From Epiperipatus broadwayi (lineage: Eukaryota > Onychophora > Udeonychophora > Euonychophora > Peripatidae), in assembly GCA_028023455.1 (NCBI GenBank), contig JAQFVV010006295.1, positions 64,001 through 128,000 on the forward strand: 64,000 nt of DNA. Reading direction: 5' to 3'. The position numbers were made by a program, and so were the translations under genes. How positions within the stretch are numbered: position 1 is the stretch's first letter; the number at the start of each line of letters is the position of its first letter. Shown here piece after piece: positions 23,465 to 36,769 of this stretch. The notes beneath the pieces are model-generated. The model was not told the DNA's origin, did no database searches, and saw nothing but the letters and a program-made list of their open reading frames with translations.

Positions 23465-25552
23465 TATTATATGCATTTGGCAATGCAATAAAAAATATAG
23501 TTATAATACTTCATAAAGAAGATCTAGTAACCAAAGCTTTATTATGTAATATGTGAAAAATATAAAAGTCTCTTTTATGGAAAATGCAGCTTAAAAAAAA
23601 AGTTCTGTGTTTACTTTATTACCTGTAATTTAGATTTTTTTATTATTTTAAAACAATGAATGTTTGATTCACTTTGGTTATATAATGTGAATAAATATTG
23701 TAAATCTATTTGTTCTTCAGTGCCAATTAGTGTGACTAATAGAGTTAATTAACAAACTTATTTTACAGTATAGTACATGAAATGAACAAATTATATAGCT
23801 TGTGCTTAATAAAAACTTCATATTTTATAGACTTTAGTGTAAAATATCATAATATCCACATTACATGTATATATATTATATGAAAATAATAATCTATTAT
23901 ATTGTATAATATAGACAATGGATTAACATACAAAGTAATATAAGTTCTCAAAGGAAAGTTAATCTCTAGTTTATAAATTCATGAGATAGTTACAATCACA
24001 AAGAACTATCTCTCCAAGATTATTATTAAATTAAGATACAATTAGTTTGAGCAATACTGTTTTTTTAAACGACTTTCATCTCAATTATTTACCGTAAACT
24101 TACATCACACATGCTACAAGTCAATAATAATTTTATTTTTTTAAAAAAATGTTATTATCTATTTATATTTCAATACTTTGAAAATTTACTTCAATTATTA
24201 AAGTGCAGTGTTTCTCAAGGAAAGTATATAGACCATCCCAAAAAATAGTGGTGTAAACAATTAATCAGAAGTAACTTTACATAAATTATAATACATGTTA
24301 GTGTTTTCTTAGCTGTCACATATTATTACATTCATGCATCTTTGTGATCATTTGTCTTTTATTGTATCTTTATTTATATGAATTTTAAAAGACTGTGGCA
24401 GTATGAAGGTTAATATATCTATAAAGATATTACACATGAGAAAGAGAAAGGCGAATAACTCCATGTGTGGGTATGTCTAAAATAAAAAAATCAGATATAT
24501 TAATCTTTAACTGAGGTTTAAAGTTTATATCTGTGATAGAGATAGTCTCTAGTTTAGTAAATAATTAGTAATAGTCATTACTGTATTTATCTGCGGTGGG
24601 TGGTGTCAAAGTTGTGAGTGGAGTGAGTTTTACTGTTGTAAATAAAAATGTAACAATTTATTGAATTAATTATCTCTGCCGTTAACTTCTTTTGTAGATG
24701 ATTAGGCAAATAGAAAAATTGATTGTTCTGGTAGAAAGTCTAATGGCAATAAATAGATAGTAAATTCCTGTAGACGTCATATTTTGACTACATTAAAAAG
24801 AAAATATAATAAATTCAATATCTAATTTTATAATATAGATTGCAAAATTTTATATGTGCACGTCTTTAAATTAAAATAATTTCATCCATTTACCTCAAGT
24901 AGTTCTATAGTATTAATATTCTAAATATTAATATACTGATAAATGCGTAAATAAATTATCAGAATCTTTATGTGAGTGTGCATGTGTAAAATAGTACAAA
25001 CGTAATATAATTAAATATGACAAATTTAATTTTTAATTTATTTATTTTTTATTAATGAAATGATTGAATAAAATCGAAATTCTCAAGAAAAAATCTAAAT
25101 TAATTCAAAAGTACCGGAATGTGATTAACATTTAATGATGTTGTCATGACAGAAAATGGGATATGTTTTGAATGAAGGATAACATTTTTTATTAACTATT
25201 GCATGTTGCTATAGCATCAGGATGGAAAATTTTGAAGAAAGAACGGAAATCTTAGCATATAAAGTGTTGCTATAACAGAAGATTGAAAATATTTTAAATA
25301 AAAGATAAAATTCTTATAATCTAATGTGAATTGTTGTAATAGCAACATGTGGCGGTTTTTTTTGGAAGGATGCATTTTAAAGCTACATATTATTATTCTT
25401 TATCTTTACATTAACTGTCAAACATGTATTAAGTTACAAATTTTTTGAACAACAACAACAAGAAAATCTTAAAATAGTTATAATAAAAAAAAATGATAAA
25501 ATCAAAGTAATACACTGGGCGGCAACACATGTCAAAGTGCATTTTCTTATCT
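23465..25552. other. No recognisable gene
   Basis: About 2 kb of AT-rich sequence without supported features. Confidence 0.5.
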
Positions 25553-25990
25553 TTAGCAACAAGGGAATCACATAAATGGAAAATGTGGGTGATTTAGTCT
25601 GCAAGTTGTGTAAGGAAGGCATAGAAAATATTAGGCATCTGTTAATTGAATGTAAATGCTTGCAAGTAGAAAGGGCACAAATAATGAAATTGTGGGAAAA
25701 TAAATATAAACAAATGAATTATATAGAAGGTGGGTTCTTAGTTTTTATGCTGGGTTTGGGAAAAGATAAGGGGATTTGGATGTAAAGGCCATGGAGTTGG
25801 CAAATATGTTGTGGAAATGGGATGGAGCACAGTATAGAGAAGAATATAGAGAAAACTTAGGGCAGAGAATGGAAAGGGAAGGTAAAATAGCTAACAGGTT
25901 TTTCTAGGCATGGTAGCTGAGAGATTCTGGACTCCAATAAAGGAGAAGTAACAGTGCATCTCATCTCATCAATATCATCATCTTAATTTT
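25553..25990 (+). mobile_element. LINE 3' end, copy 1
   Basis: A 5'-truncated non-LTR retrotransposon. The open part (from 25576) reads CKLCKEGIENIRHLLIEC, a CX2C...HX4C zinc-ribbon-like motif typical of the carboxy end of LINE reverse transcriptases. It is followed by RAQIMKLWENKY and FMLGLGKDKG, then stops. The copy ends in a CATCTCATCTCATC...ATCATCATC tail at about 25984, as expected for a LINE with a simple-repeat 3' end. It is clearly homologous to 31125-31512. The LINE clade could not be decided. Confidence 0.7.
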
Positions 25991-26199
25991 AAAAAATCTT
26001 CTTTTAACACTTTTCTGGAAAATGTTATACAGTATATATATATATTTTTTGTCATAAAAGTGATCATTAGAAAGGTGAATATTTTTAGTAGGCAACTTCA
26101 TTGTAAAAAAGCACTTCATCAAAGTATAATTCTATTATTAATTTAATCTCTTATGTTTCACTATATATTTAAAAAAGTGATTAAGGTATTTGTAGTTGT

Positions 26200-27340
26200 T
26201 CACTTATAGTTCATGATTATAAATCTGTATTTTTTCTGAGAAAAATATATTGAACATTGCTTTATTGTTTTTAACATTCAATTTAAGCTCTTCTTTTTTG
26301 CTTTCATGTGATAAATCTTGCAATATTCCTGAAACTCTGGAGTATTATTTTCAAAATCAATTTTTATCATTTGCAAAATACAAATGACTTAAATAAGATC
26401 TAATGTGTTTTAATTTTCTTAGCTTCCCATTTTAATTCATAGAATATTTCTTATAAATTTGCTTTTAATAATATTTTGAGAATATAAAATAAGTCTACCG
26501 TACGTTTTTATCAATGTTAAACTTAATGTCACCGTATAATTTAATCATTGCTATTTATATTTTAATAAATATTCTTTAGAATGACAATAATCTAGGTCAT
26601 ATCTTGATGATCCAAAGCTTTTTTACTGTGGAAATGCTTTTTCATAATCTACATATTCAAACCATATGAATAATTTCTTTTATAACTTCTCTCAATATTT
26701 GAATGCAATTTACTATGATAAAATTAGTTTTAAGTGCAGTTTGTTTTTTTGATAGAAGACTGATAGGTCAGAGTTTTTAATATCTTTTTATCAACTTTTT
26801 TAAATATCAACATTGTTACTGCATTTTTCAATCATTTGGTACATTTTTATCATTTATGCAACATTCGGTACATAATTTTACCAAAAAAAAATCTATTTCT
26901 TTATTTATTTATTTTTTAAGATATTAATAATTTCAGCATTTTCTGAAGCATTTCCTTTCTTCATAGATTTAATTACATGTCTCACCTCCTCATTTAAAAT
27001 GTTTGGCAATTCAAGCAATGTTATTTATTGCTAATTTATTTATTTTATTACTATAAATTTTTTATAGAGATCTTTTAAACATTTTATAATGTCATTTCTC
27101 TTTTATTAATAGTTCCTTCTTTATGCTGAAATAAATTTATTTTTAATAGTTTTTTTATAAATTTGAGACTTTGATTGTTTTTTATAACTTTTATTGCCAA
27201 TTCAAAAGTATATTTTTTGTATCATTTTTAACTCTTCCAAAAAAATCCAGTTCTTAATTTTTTTTCATTTCTAAATATTTTCATATTTTTTTATACATTG
27301 TTTTACATGAAAATAGTTGTTGTGATTCAAAAAATTCTCC
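26200..27340 (-). pseudogene. RTE-type LINE reverse transcriptase relic
   Basis: Read on the minus strand from about 27340 down to 26200. The linker upstream of the RT domain shows LPNILNEEVRHVIKSMKKGN (27040-26930), matching the conserved 'ILxEEVxxAIKxMKxGKAPG' of RTE elements. The INDKNVPND and KNAVTMLIFKK motifs follow, then PISLLS, then ILREVIKEI, and VDYEKAF at 26652-26632, the classic RT block with the first catalytic Asp (seen as frame-shifted pieces). The FADD box is decayed to FAND near 26376-26365, followed by GILQDLSHESK and LKLNVKNNKAMF. It is riddled with stops and frameshifts. The amino-terminal endonuclease and carboxy end are not seen. Confidence 0.8.
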
Positions 27341-27401
27341 TAACAATATTTATAAGTGTAACACAACTAAAAACAGTTATTCTATTAAATCGCCAAAATC
27401 G

Positions 27402-27650
27402 CAGATCTATATGACTTATACAAGTAAATGAGCTTGAATTGAAAACATTATTGTGTTTTCATTTTGGACTCAAAGCTTTATAGTTGGCTAATAATGAAAG
27501 CCACAAGCTAGAAATTAGTTTGGAGATATTGGATGACTAGGCACTAGATGGGGATTTTATGCAGAAACCTTCTGGCATCCATTGATTACTCTGGCTTGCA
27601 CTGAGCGGCACTACTGTATGGAGGGTTTGTCTCTGTGTTAACAGTTATTG
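27402..27650 (-). repeat. Dispersed repeat family A, copy 3 (reverse)
   Basis: The reverse complement of copy 1. It starts with AGATCTATATGAC, keeps the CACTAGATGGGGATTTTATG landmark and ends with GTGTTAACAGTTATT. It lies directly next to the upstream end of the RTE relic. Confidence 0.65.
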
Positions 27651-28477
27651 TAAATAGCAAATTTTAAAATCATTCACAAATAAAGACATTAAGTCAATTA
27701 ATTAATCTAGCAATTTTTATAGAAAAGACTATATCTAAAACAATAAAGAAGCTATCAAGCCATTTACTAAAAGTAAAGCCCTAAGAATGTTTTATTTATT
27801 TTTTATTCTATAAAATTTGGATTACATTTTAATTTATTTATTGCATTGTTCGGTTTTTTTTCTAGATTTGTAACTTTTTATTTTTTTGTTGTTTTTTTTA
27901 AATAAAGATATTCTTTGCATTTATGGCAACCATCTCCCCATTATTATTCCTTGATTTCTTTTTTAAATCATTTTAAATAAGTAGAAAACAGTCTTTTGTA
28001 ATAATTACCCTATTGCAGGGCAAAGATCTCTGTAATTGTGTAGTCCCTCATCGAGAAACACTGATCAAGAAGGCATCTGGCTTGCCAATTGTCAGATGGT
28101 GAAAGATTGAAAGTTTTTATGTTCCAGAAATTATCATCCACTTAAAGATAGATAAATATCCATTTACTAACCAGTATTGAATCATTGGATAATTAACTAT
28201 GGATCAGTTACCTAAGAAAAATTATTAAGCTTCTTAAAAGGAATTGCATTTGGCATGGATTTAAACTTCAGATTATAGGCATGATATGCAGATATGTTAT
28301 CTCAGCAGTATGAAGTCCTTTCAAATAATTTTTAAATGCACAGTTTTTTAGACCTGCCTCAAATAACAAAACTGATCAATCTGCCCTAGCTGAAGGATTT
28401 GTTTAAAGCTATAACGTCCATGCTTTCCGCAATCTTAACAATGTCAATGATGAAATTATATTAAGAATTGTAATACT
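27651..28477. other. No recognisable gene
   Basis: A slightly GC-richer patch at 28010-28100 has no coding signal that I can support. Confidence 0.5.
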
Positions 28478-28600
28478 GTAATTATATTTATAAAGCGCAT
28501 ACTCGTTACTTAAAATAATGTATATTAAGGCTACAACCTTAAAACTATGCATAGTTTTAAGGTTGTAGCCTTAATATATATTACTATATTAAGAATTATA
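28478..28600 (+). repeat. Repeat family B, copy 1, with a perfect 58-bp palindrome
   Basis: ATTATATTTATAAAGCGCATACTCG is followed by a perfect palindrome at 28521-28578 (arm TATTAAGGCTACAACCTTAA). The same leader and arms occur at 41014-41182, where the arms are separated by about 67 extra bases. Copy 1 may therefore be an internally deleted form. Confidence 0.8.
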
Positions 28601-30984
28601 AAGTGTAAAAATAAATGATTTAATTTTTATGTTTTGCTAGATAGATTTAACGATGATTATTCAGAGAGTGCTTTAGCTATATGGTTATGTAGTTATAACT
28701 TAGTAGGTAATCCTCAATCTATAGCTTCAGCTATTAGATGGATATGACTAATTATATGTAAAATAGTTTAAGCTTCATGCGTAAGCAAGCAGTTTATTTA
28801 AAGATTTTTTAAAAAATTATCCACTCATTCTGCAATATTTTTGACTAACAGAATTATCTGTTCAGCCATTCAGTTCTTTTAATACCTCACTCTACAAATA
28901 TTTAACTTCTTATAGACAATTCAAATAAAAACAATTTCCAATGACATCTAATTTGAGAGAAAAACAAGTCTAAGTATAAAAAATATATATTAGAAAACGA
29001 AATATATATATATGTGAAAATAAAATAAGACTTTCTTTTAAACATGTAATAGATTTGTTAACTATTTAATCAAAGTAAATTTAATTAATTTAAAGAAAAA
29101 TATTAGGAAATAATTTTAAAGATACCTTGCAACTCAGATATATAGATGTTTGTTCAATTAGTGATAAAAACTAATGTTTTTAATATATATGTACATGCAT
29201 GCATGCACAAAAAATTTATTCATAATAATTTGCATTTTATTGGTGAATTTGAATGAAAGATTTCACAAATTTTAATTGATATGTAAAAAAACAATAAATA
29301 ACATACAACAAAGACTTTCAAAAAAACTATACCAGTGATAAACAAAATAATAAGCATTAACAATAAATAAATAAAAGTATGATTAAAAAGCTAAATATCA
29401 TAAGGTTTTGATTACTAAAATAGATAAGTAAACCTGGCTTTCATATAGATGAGTGTGTGATTTATGCTTATATACAATTAAAATTATTTATCATATTTTA
29501 ACTTTAAAAATTAAAGTAACACCGTAATATAATATATCATTTGAAATTAATAAACATGCATTAGGTTTATGGAAGATAGTTAGGGGGAACCTAAAAGAAG
29601 AGATTAGCTATAGCTATAAGTACTTGGAAAGTAGAAAAAATATAGAAAGCTTTAGAGAAAGTTATAAAGTTGATCTGTAGGATCCATTTTTATACATTCT
29701 TGGTTAAGGATTAATAGTAATGATAATTTTTTAAACTTGTTAAATACTATATGAATTACAATCTAATTGTTCTTAATCCAAACCTTCATTTTGAAAATAG
29801 CTACTAATGTATTTAACGTTAACTATAATAGATAGCTTTGTATGACAATACACTGATTTTGCTGACAGCAAGACAGTAATAATTCGTGATTTTGTTATAC
29901 TTTTGTGCTGTAGTGTAAAACCTAAAGTTTAAAATAGACAATGTATTACTGATAGATTGTTCTAGTTGATAACAATTTCTTAATTTGCCTAATTATTTAT
30001 TTTTCAGGTTAGTATATAATGCAGAAACCTAACAATGAAATTGAAAATCTATTATTGTACAAGAAGTTTATAAAAACAATCTTTAACTTTAGAGATAACA
30101 ATCTTTAACTTTAGAGATTTATTACAACTAATTTCCATGATCTATAGCTGGACACCATTCAGTTCAAAATTTATATGACATTGCTAAGATTCAGCAAAGA
30201 AATTTTTATGAGGGATTTAGTTGGTTTTTTTTTTTTTTTTTTTTTTGGGGGGGGAGGTTGTTATTTTGATTTATATTATATTAAATTTTGAGAAACTGAA
30301 GAGAATTCTTACATAATTTATAAAAGACAAATCCTGTACTATGGCAAGATGCACTAATAATATATCAAATTTTCAACTATATGATTTTTGTATACAAATA
30401 TTGGTGATGAATATACTAAAGCTCATTTTCATTTTAGTTTGTTTATTATCGACTTTCTAATCAAATCTCTAAAGGTTAGTTACAAATCGTTAAAAAAAAC
30501 AGTTACCCCATACAGACTGAAAATTGATTTTTGATTTTCTTTTTAAAGTTTCAAACTTATTGACTTAATGCTATTTTTTGATTCCTTTTTTACTTAGTAC
30601 ATATAAGTTAAGTCTATGAATATGTAAGGAAAAAAGTGTTTGGTAGCTAAAGGTAAAAGAAGAATCTACTTTTAATATAATCACTTTTTTTTTTTCAATT
30701 TAAAAGATATAACTTTTTTCCAGTAAACTGTTTCATCAGATGGCAATTTCTATTAGATTAGCTAATGTAAAAACATTATTAATGTAAGCTATAATAATAA
30801 AATATCATGACTCTGTCAAGAGTTCAGCTTACTCATTGTTGTTTCAGATATTGAACTGTTTTTAAAACATTTTATATATTTTTCAATTTGGGCTGATAGG
30901 TTGATAGTTAAAAAAGAGAAGTAAATAATGGTTGCTAGAAGAAAGGTGGAGTAGATCATAAAGATTCAAATGTATTGTTCCAAG
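28601..30984. other. AT-rich sequence without recognisable gene
   Basis: It contains a 22-bp tandem duplication (ACAATCTTTAACTTTAGAGATA, twice, 30076-30119) and a T-run followed by a G-run at 30219-30257. No gene is supported. Confidence 0.55.
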
Positions 30985-31055
30985 AACCAAAGTTCCTCAT
31001 TGATGAAAGTCATACGCTTAAAACTAGTCTGAAGATATTGGACAGAACAGCATTG
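30985..31055 (-). repeat. Family A fragment (reverse)
   Basis: CAAAGTTCCTCATTGATGAAAG...AACTAGTCTGAAGATATTGGA parallels the middle of family A read in reverse, as in 27490-27540. It is short and diverged. Confidence 0.45.
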
Positions 31056-31124
31056 AATATGAATTTATTAGGCATCATCATTTAACATCCATTAAATACA
31101 AAATCTTACAACTAAAGGCATACA

Positions 31125-31512
31125 AGTATGAATCCAATGGGAAAATATGGGTGATTTAGTCTGTAAATTGTGCAAAAAAGGAATAGAAAATATTAGGCAT
31201 CTGTTAATTTAATGTAAATGCTTGAAAACAGAAAGCGTTCAAATAATGAAGTTATGGAAGAATAAATATGAAAAAAGTGATTATACAGAGAGTGGATTAT
31301 TGGTTTTTATGCTAGGTTTGGGAAAAGATAAGGGGGATTTAGATATAAAAGTCATAGAGTTGACAAAGATTATGTTGTGGAAATGGGATGGAGCAGAATA
31401 TGGGAAAACTTAGAGTAGGGAATGGAAAGTAAAGTGGCTAACAGGTTTCTCTGGGCTTAGTTGCTGAGATTCCTGACTCCATTTAAGGTCACAGTGCATC
31501 ACATCACATCAA
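31125..31512 (+). mobile_element. LINE 3' end, copy 2
   Basis: Homologous to copy 1 at 25.6 kb. It encodes the same CKLCKKGIENIRHLL motif with the final Cys retained after an in-frame TAA, then QIMKLWKNKY and FMLGLGKDKG. It stays open further than copy 1, to an ending around AEYGKT near 31411. It ends in CATCACATCACATCA. Both copies start their homology at nearly the same point, about 400 bp from the end. Confidence 0.7.
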
Positions 31513-33540
31513 ATACATCCAATTTCTATGAAATAGAATTCATTTATCAATTTTGAAAAATTGTCATTCTGATTTTTGGAGGTATATTTCGAATTTATAA
31601 AAATGTCAAATCCTATTTAAAAAATTAATTTTAAATTATGATTTCTGTTTAAACTAGAAAGTAGAAAAACAAAATGTCATTTTAATAATTTTATTATATG
31701 TATTTTTTTAACAAATTATAATAAAAATTTAATTCGCCAAAATAAATTAATATTTTCTTCCAATTTTTATTTTCACATTTTTTGCATTTAACTTGTTTAA
31801 ATTTAGATTTAACTTCATTTTACCTATAGAAAGAGATACAAATTTTATTCTCAATATACCCCAATTAAAAAATTAAAATTAAGCCAAAACAGGATTCACT
31901 TAAGACCTAAATAATATACTAGATCTGTAATTAGTAAGTACTACGCAAATTTGTTTACATAATATTGTTCTCACGAATTTATAGAAGTTTATCTTTAAAA
32001 TGATTTTTCTATTCATATTATTTTTAAATTGCTGTGATTTATACACATTATTATAAATATAATTGATAAGTCAACATACTAGGTCATATTTTTAAATTCA
32101 ATGAGTTTAAAACATTCCATTTAATTTGATAATGACTGATTTGCATTCACAAAAATAAGCCCTACAATGTACATTAAAGTCACTATATTCCAATCTTTTT
32201 TTTTCCTTGTGTACCCATTATCAATCACACTATTATGGTTCTTTTATTTAATTTATGTAGTAATTTATTTTGAATAATGAGAATAAGATTTTCAATTAAA
32301 GTTTTTTACACACCTTAAACGCCAATGATCTCTCTTGAGATTTTGAATAAATCTATCACTGGATGAGTTCATATATATATATATATATATATTGTGCCAT
32401 TACAATTTAGTCATTAGCTAAATTTATAGTAATGTGCAAGTAAGAAAATGTAAAACCAAAATCATCATCACATTTTTATATAACAATAAATGAAGCTGTA
32501 GGGCATCCAAGTTTAAACCCTACAAGATCCAGTTTTAAAAGCTTTAGACAGAAAGAGAGTGGGTCAACAGTTATATACTTTAATTGTTTGTGTGTTGATA
32601 GAAAGGTAATACACAAATTTAAACTATTCAATATTAAATTTTTCTGTTAAAAAGCAAAGTTATAACGCATATGTATAAGCAGTGTGTGTTATAAAAGCTA
32701 TTTAGTTAGCACTTTTAAATTTCAAATATTAAACATATTAACTTTCTTTAAAACTAACCTATGCTTGATCAATTTTAATATCTTATTCTGTTTCTATTTT
32801 TGCTTTTCTGTAATTGTAATTGGGATTTAAAAGTTACAGATTTAATTTTAGGTATTGGGGTTATAATTACTAAGCTAGCAATTAGATTATTGTAATGACA
32901 GTTTATGAATGATTTGAAATGATAAAGTATGTGTGTACATTACATACAGAAATTTACATTTATTAAATATTGAAAGAAAAAGAAGGGTTAAATCTGTCAA
33001 ATTATTCTTTTTTACAATTTTGTGTTAAGGAAAAATCTGTTGAATCAGATATCTATTTTTGTAGCAATTTTGTTTTTGTAAATGATTGTTTGTCATTTTG
33101 GAGCTTAAGCTTGGTGGGAACTCTAATTTTGAAATTGTCTCATCTTAAGATTAAGGGAAAGAAACTCCAATTTTAGATATTACAGATATACGTGAAAAAG
33201 GATTAAGTCTATTTTTTTTAAGACAAAAATGTCTGAAAACCAGGTGTGTGATTTTTTGAGTTGGTCAAAAATAGCAATTCACACTATCACTCTAATTGGG
33301 TGAGTTGACTCAAAAATCAGATATAAAAGCAGTTTGGAAAATCAGTTGAGTGATTAGATTAGATTATTATTTTATTATTATAATATATTTGTGATAGAGA
33401 CTTTTAAAATTTATTGAAACTCAAGCAGACAAACATTTTAGTTCTGCTAAATAGTTTTTTTTTTAAATCATTTTTTATGAAGTTTTGAATGTTGAAAATA
33501 TAAGAAATGATGGGGTAGAAAAATTATATATGTGTCCCAT
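31513..33540. other. AT-rich sequence without recognisable gene
   Basis: It contains a TA microsatellite at 32370-32392. The open frame at 32970-33176 has no domain that I recognise. Confidence 0.5.
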
Positions 33541-33970
33541 CAAGACCTGACCGTTGCGGAGCCGCAGATCATATAGGGAAGAAAAATGTCTTGTCTGAAA
33601 AATAATATTCTACACCTTTCAACTGACCAGAGAAATAAGATGTTTTTACACAGAAAGAAGAAAGCATCCACTTGCATTCGAAGGAGATCAGAAAGATGAA
33701 TTAATCTAATGATAAATATTAATCATCAAGTCCAATTAATTGTTCCAGCCACTGAGTTTAAAACCCAGGAAATTTATAAATGTGAAAACAACTGCTGTAT
33801 TTCATCCGCTAAAAGAATCATGCGTGACAAGAAGAGAAGAAAAATTAATATAAAGATTTCCAAATTGTCCACTAAAGCAAATAACCTCAATAAGATCATA
33901 ATCATCAAATAATTATACACTTTAAGAAAGAGATTGTTCCAAAGAAATACGGAAATTGTTGCTGCCAAAG
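33541..33970 (+). other. GC-richer patch of unknown nature
   Basis: At 33550-33575, GACCGTTGCGGAGCCGCAGATC stands out as GC-rich in its context and contains a TGCGG/CCGCA stem. It is followed by lysine- and arginine-rich open frames (for example 33709-33912, a 67-codon frame with several Cys and a basic cluster). I recognise no family. It may be a transposon end or a decayed exon. Confidence 0.25.
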
Positions 33971-34954
33971 ATAGACATTAAACAAGAGAAATTTGACTCA
34001 TTAGAAGTTGCTACAAAGAACTGGTAGTGTAAAATATTTATTTTAAATATTTTCTTTATGATATCAGAGTCTTAATAAACTTTTAGAAATATAGTGGTAT
34101 AGTTTATTTAAAGAACTTTTGAAGACAATTCATATCGATTAAAACCAATAATTTCTTACCAATACTAACTTTGAGCTTCATAAATGATCTTTAATGTATC
34201 AAAATTATTTGTTTATTAATTTAGAGTTATGAAATATTAATGTGAAAAATAATTTTTTGTATTGTTATTTTGGTTTTAACTAATATTTTGCTATTATGGG
34301 ATAAAACACGCACATACATAATAATATTTATATGTGTATAATTGCGAGTGAATGTGAAGTAATAGGTAGTATTAAAATATTAGATTATTTTGTTTCAAGT
34401 TAAAGTATAGCATTTCAGAGGTAGAAGAGAGGGGGAGAAAATAATTAAAACTTGTTTCTAAAACTTGCTCTTTTCAATTTTACTAACATTTATTTTGTCA
34501 TTCTACTTACATGTTAGATTTATAAAGTATGTGTGCCAATGAGTGGAAATTTTGTTTTATGAAATACTTTTCTTGTGGATGGAACATTTTAACAAATCTG
34601 TTACCCCATTTAATACAATATACTTTTGAAATACATTTACAGGAAAGGGGAAAGAATTTAAAATTTAATGTTATGATTTTAAAACAATCGATTATGATTG
34701 TCGTGGTTATTGTTAATATAAATTTTCATGTAAATATAGAAATTTTTATGTATATGTTAGAAATACAGTAATAAATATTAGTTTATGTTATTAAATGAGA
34801 TGTATATATTTCATTAAGAGTAGTCTTTATCAAGTGTGATCATTCATCATCAATGGTTGAATATTAGTTATTTAAGATATGATTAAATATGCTAAGATTA
34901 ACAATAATTATGAATTTCTTTATAAAAATTAGGTTTTATGTTTAGGCTTAGTCC
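33971..34954. other. No recognisable gene
   Basis: AT-rich sequence. The open frame at 34529-34771 has no recognisable domain. Confidence 0.45.
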
Positions 34955-35150
34955 TAAAGCTGTGGTTGAAACCATTGTTAAAGCTGTGGTTGAAACCATT
35001 GTCATTATCGTCATCATCATCATCAACGTTTTAATTAATGAGCTGTTTAAATGTTTAAAGGCCATAAATAAATATTGATTTCATAGTATTTAGTGATTTC
35101 TTAGTATTATTATAACCACCATCCCATCATCTATTTCATGCAAGGATGAG
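34955..35150 (+). repeat. 24-bp tandem duplication plus ATC microsatellite repeat
   Basis: TAAAGCTGTGGTTGAAACCATTGT occurs twice head to tail (34955-34978 and 34979-35002), followed by TCGTCATCATCATCATCAACG. A little downstream is ATTTCATGCAAGGATGAGTG. This combination of an ATC run with a CATGC...GGATG motif recalls a repeat I associate with cephalopod genomes, but that link is from memory and unverified. Confidence 0.5.
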
Positions 35151-36167
35151 TGAATTGCCATCCTAAATTAATAGTAATCTGAGCTAATAAAACTTATAAA
35201 GATGTTGAAACACATTCGTTATGCTAAGATCTGAGAAATGATTTGTGTCTAATGAATTCCACTTTAGTTTAAAGATGTTTTATATTTACTTAGATATTAG
35301 TGCATACAGTGGTATGGCTCTATAAAGCAAAATCCTCCATTTTATTAGGAATAAAATACCAAAAGGGATTCAAAGCCGGTACATGTGAAAAGGTTATTAG
35401 ATATAACTGTGTCTAGATTCAGATAATCTAGTGGCACCCTGCTAGACCATATTCACTTGGTATTTGTTTGGATATGCACTTAACATCAAACCAAGAAATG
35501 AAAGTGGATAAAATCTACTGTCTGTATACCTGAGCAGATATTTTATTGAGTTACTAGAGTACTCACCTCACGTGGTTTCCATATACCTGAGTTATAATAG
35601 TTGTTATTAATAATTTGTTTATAATTATTGATATTGTGATATCTAGAGAAATCTAATTATAGAAGTATATTTCATTTAATCCAATGACCCTTAATATGAT
35701 TGATAACTCAGGCTGACCTTTTTGTTTAATGGCCACTACTCAGGTATTCTTCTCATAATTTAATTTAAGCTACAATGCTTGTCCAATATTAAGCTAAATA
35801 TTTATATTGGAATCTTTTTGAGATAAAATAAATATTATAATTCTCTTTGATTACTTTATTTAATATATTTGGATCTTATTGATTACTTTAATTAGTTACA
35901 ATGGACCCTTTTGAGCTTACTTATATATGTTACAATATATATATATGTGTGTGTGTGTGTGTAATAAATAATCATAACATTTTAAATATCTGTAATTGAA
36001 ATGGGAATAACTACCTCAAATTGAGTTAGGTGATGTCAAAAACAATGAAAGACAGAATAGTACTACTCTGACTTTAAGTTTCTGTTGTTATATAAGCTTA
36101 TTTTTGATAGTTTTGAAATTATAATGTAAATTTTGTCTATTGTTTTCATTTATGTATAGTCCATATC
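35151..36167. other. No recognisable gene
   Basis: AT-rich sequence with a TA/TG microsatellite at about 35935-35962. No features are supported. Confidence 0.5.
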
Positions 36168-36290
36168 AGCAGTCAGCATCCTTTTAGATATTGCAGACCA
36201 CTAACATAACTTTTAAAGGTACGAATTAATATTAGCATTGAGTATGATATATATATATATATTTTTTTTAACTTTAACATAAACATAATA

Positions 36291-36541
36291 TACTTCTCCT
36301 AAAAACGTAATAGCCTAAAAACGATTTACTCGCTGACGAAGAAGCTTCCAAATAAACAAAACAAATTTCGCTTAAAACTATTAAATGGGCCAAGCGCTTT
36401 CGAGGTTTGCCCTCATATTCTTTCGTCGGCCAAGAATATGAGGGCAAACCTCGAAAGCGCTTGGCCCATTTAATAGTTTTAAGCGAAATTTGTTTTGTTT
36501 ATTTGGAAGCTTCTTCGTCAGCGAGTAAATCGTTTTTAGGC
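36291..36541. repeat. Near-perfect 229-bp palindrome flanked by 13-bp direct repeats
   Basis: Bases 36313-36422 pair without a visible mismatch with 36432-36541 around a loop of about 9 bases. Arm landmarks are GCTGACGAAGAAGCTTCC and AATGGGCCAAGCGCTTTCG. The insert, including a 22-base non-palindromic leader, is bounded by the 13-mer CATAAACATAATA at 36278-36290 and again at 36542-36554. It lies inside the left end of the hAT element, so it arrived later. Arms this similar mean it is young or kept identical by gene conversion. Confidence 0.88.
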
Positions 36542-36769
36542 CATAAACATAATAATAAAAATAATAATAATATATATTAAAAATTAGTACCCCATATGCT
36601 GCTTTTGCTTTAAAATTATTTTACTAATTATTGTCTCCAATGATGTCACCACAACACATAAAGGGCCTTCTATTTCAAGCTGAGAATCATAATTGTTTTA
36701 ATAGCTGTTACAGATGAAAACACCTTATCACACCAGTAGGTCATTGTGAATAGAGTCAAAATTTTTAAG

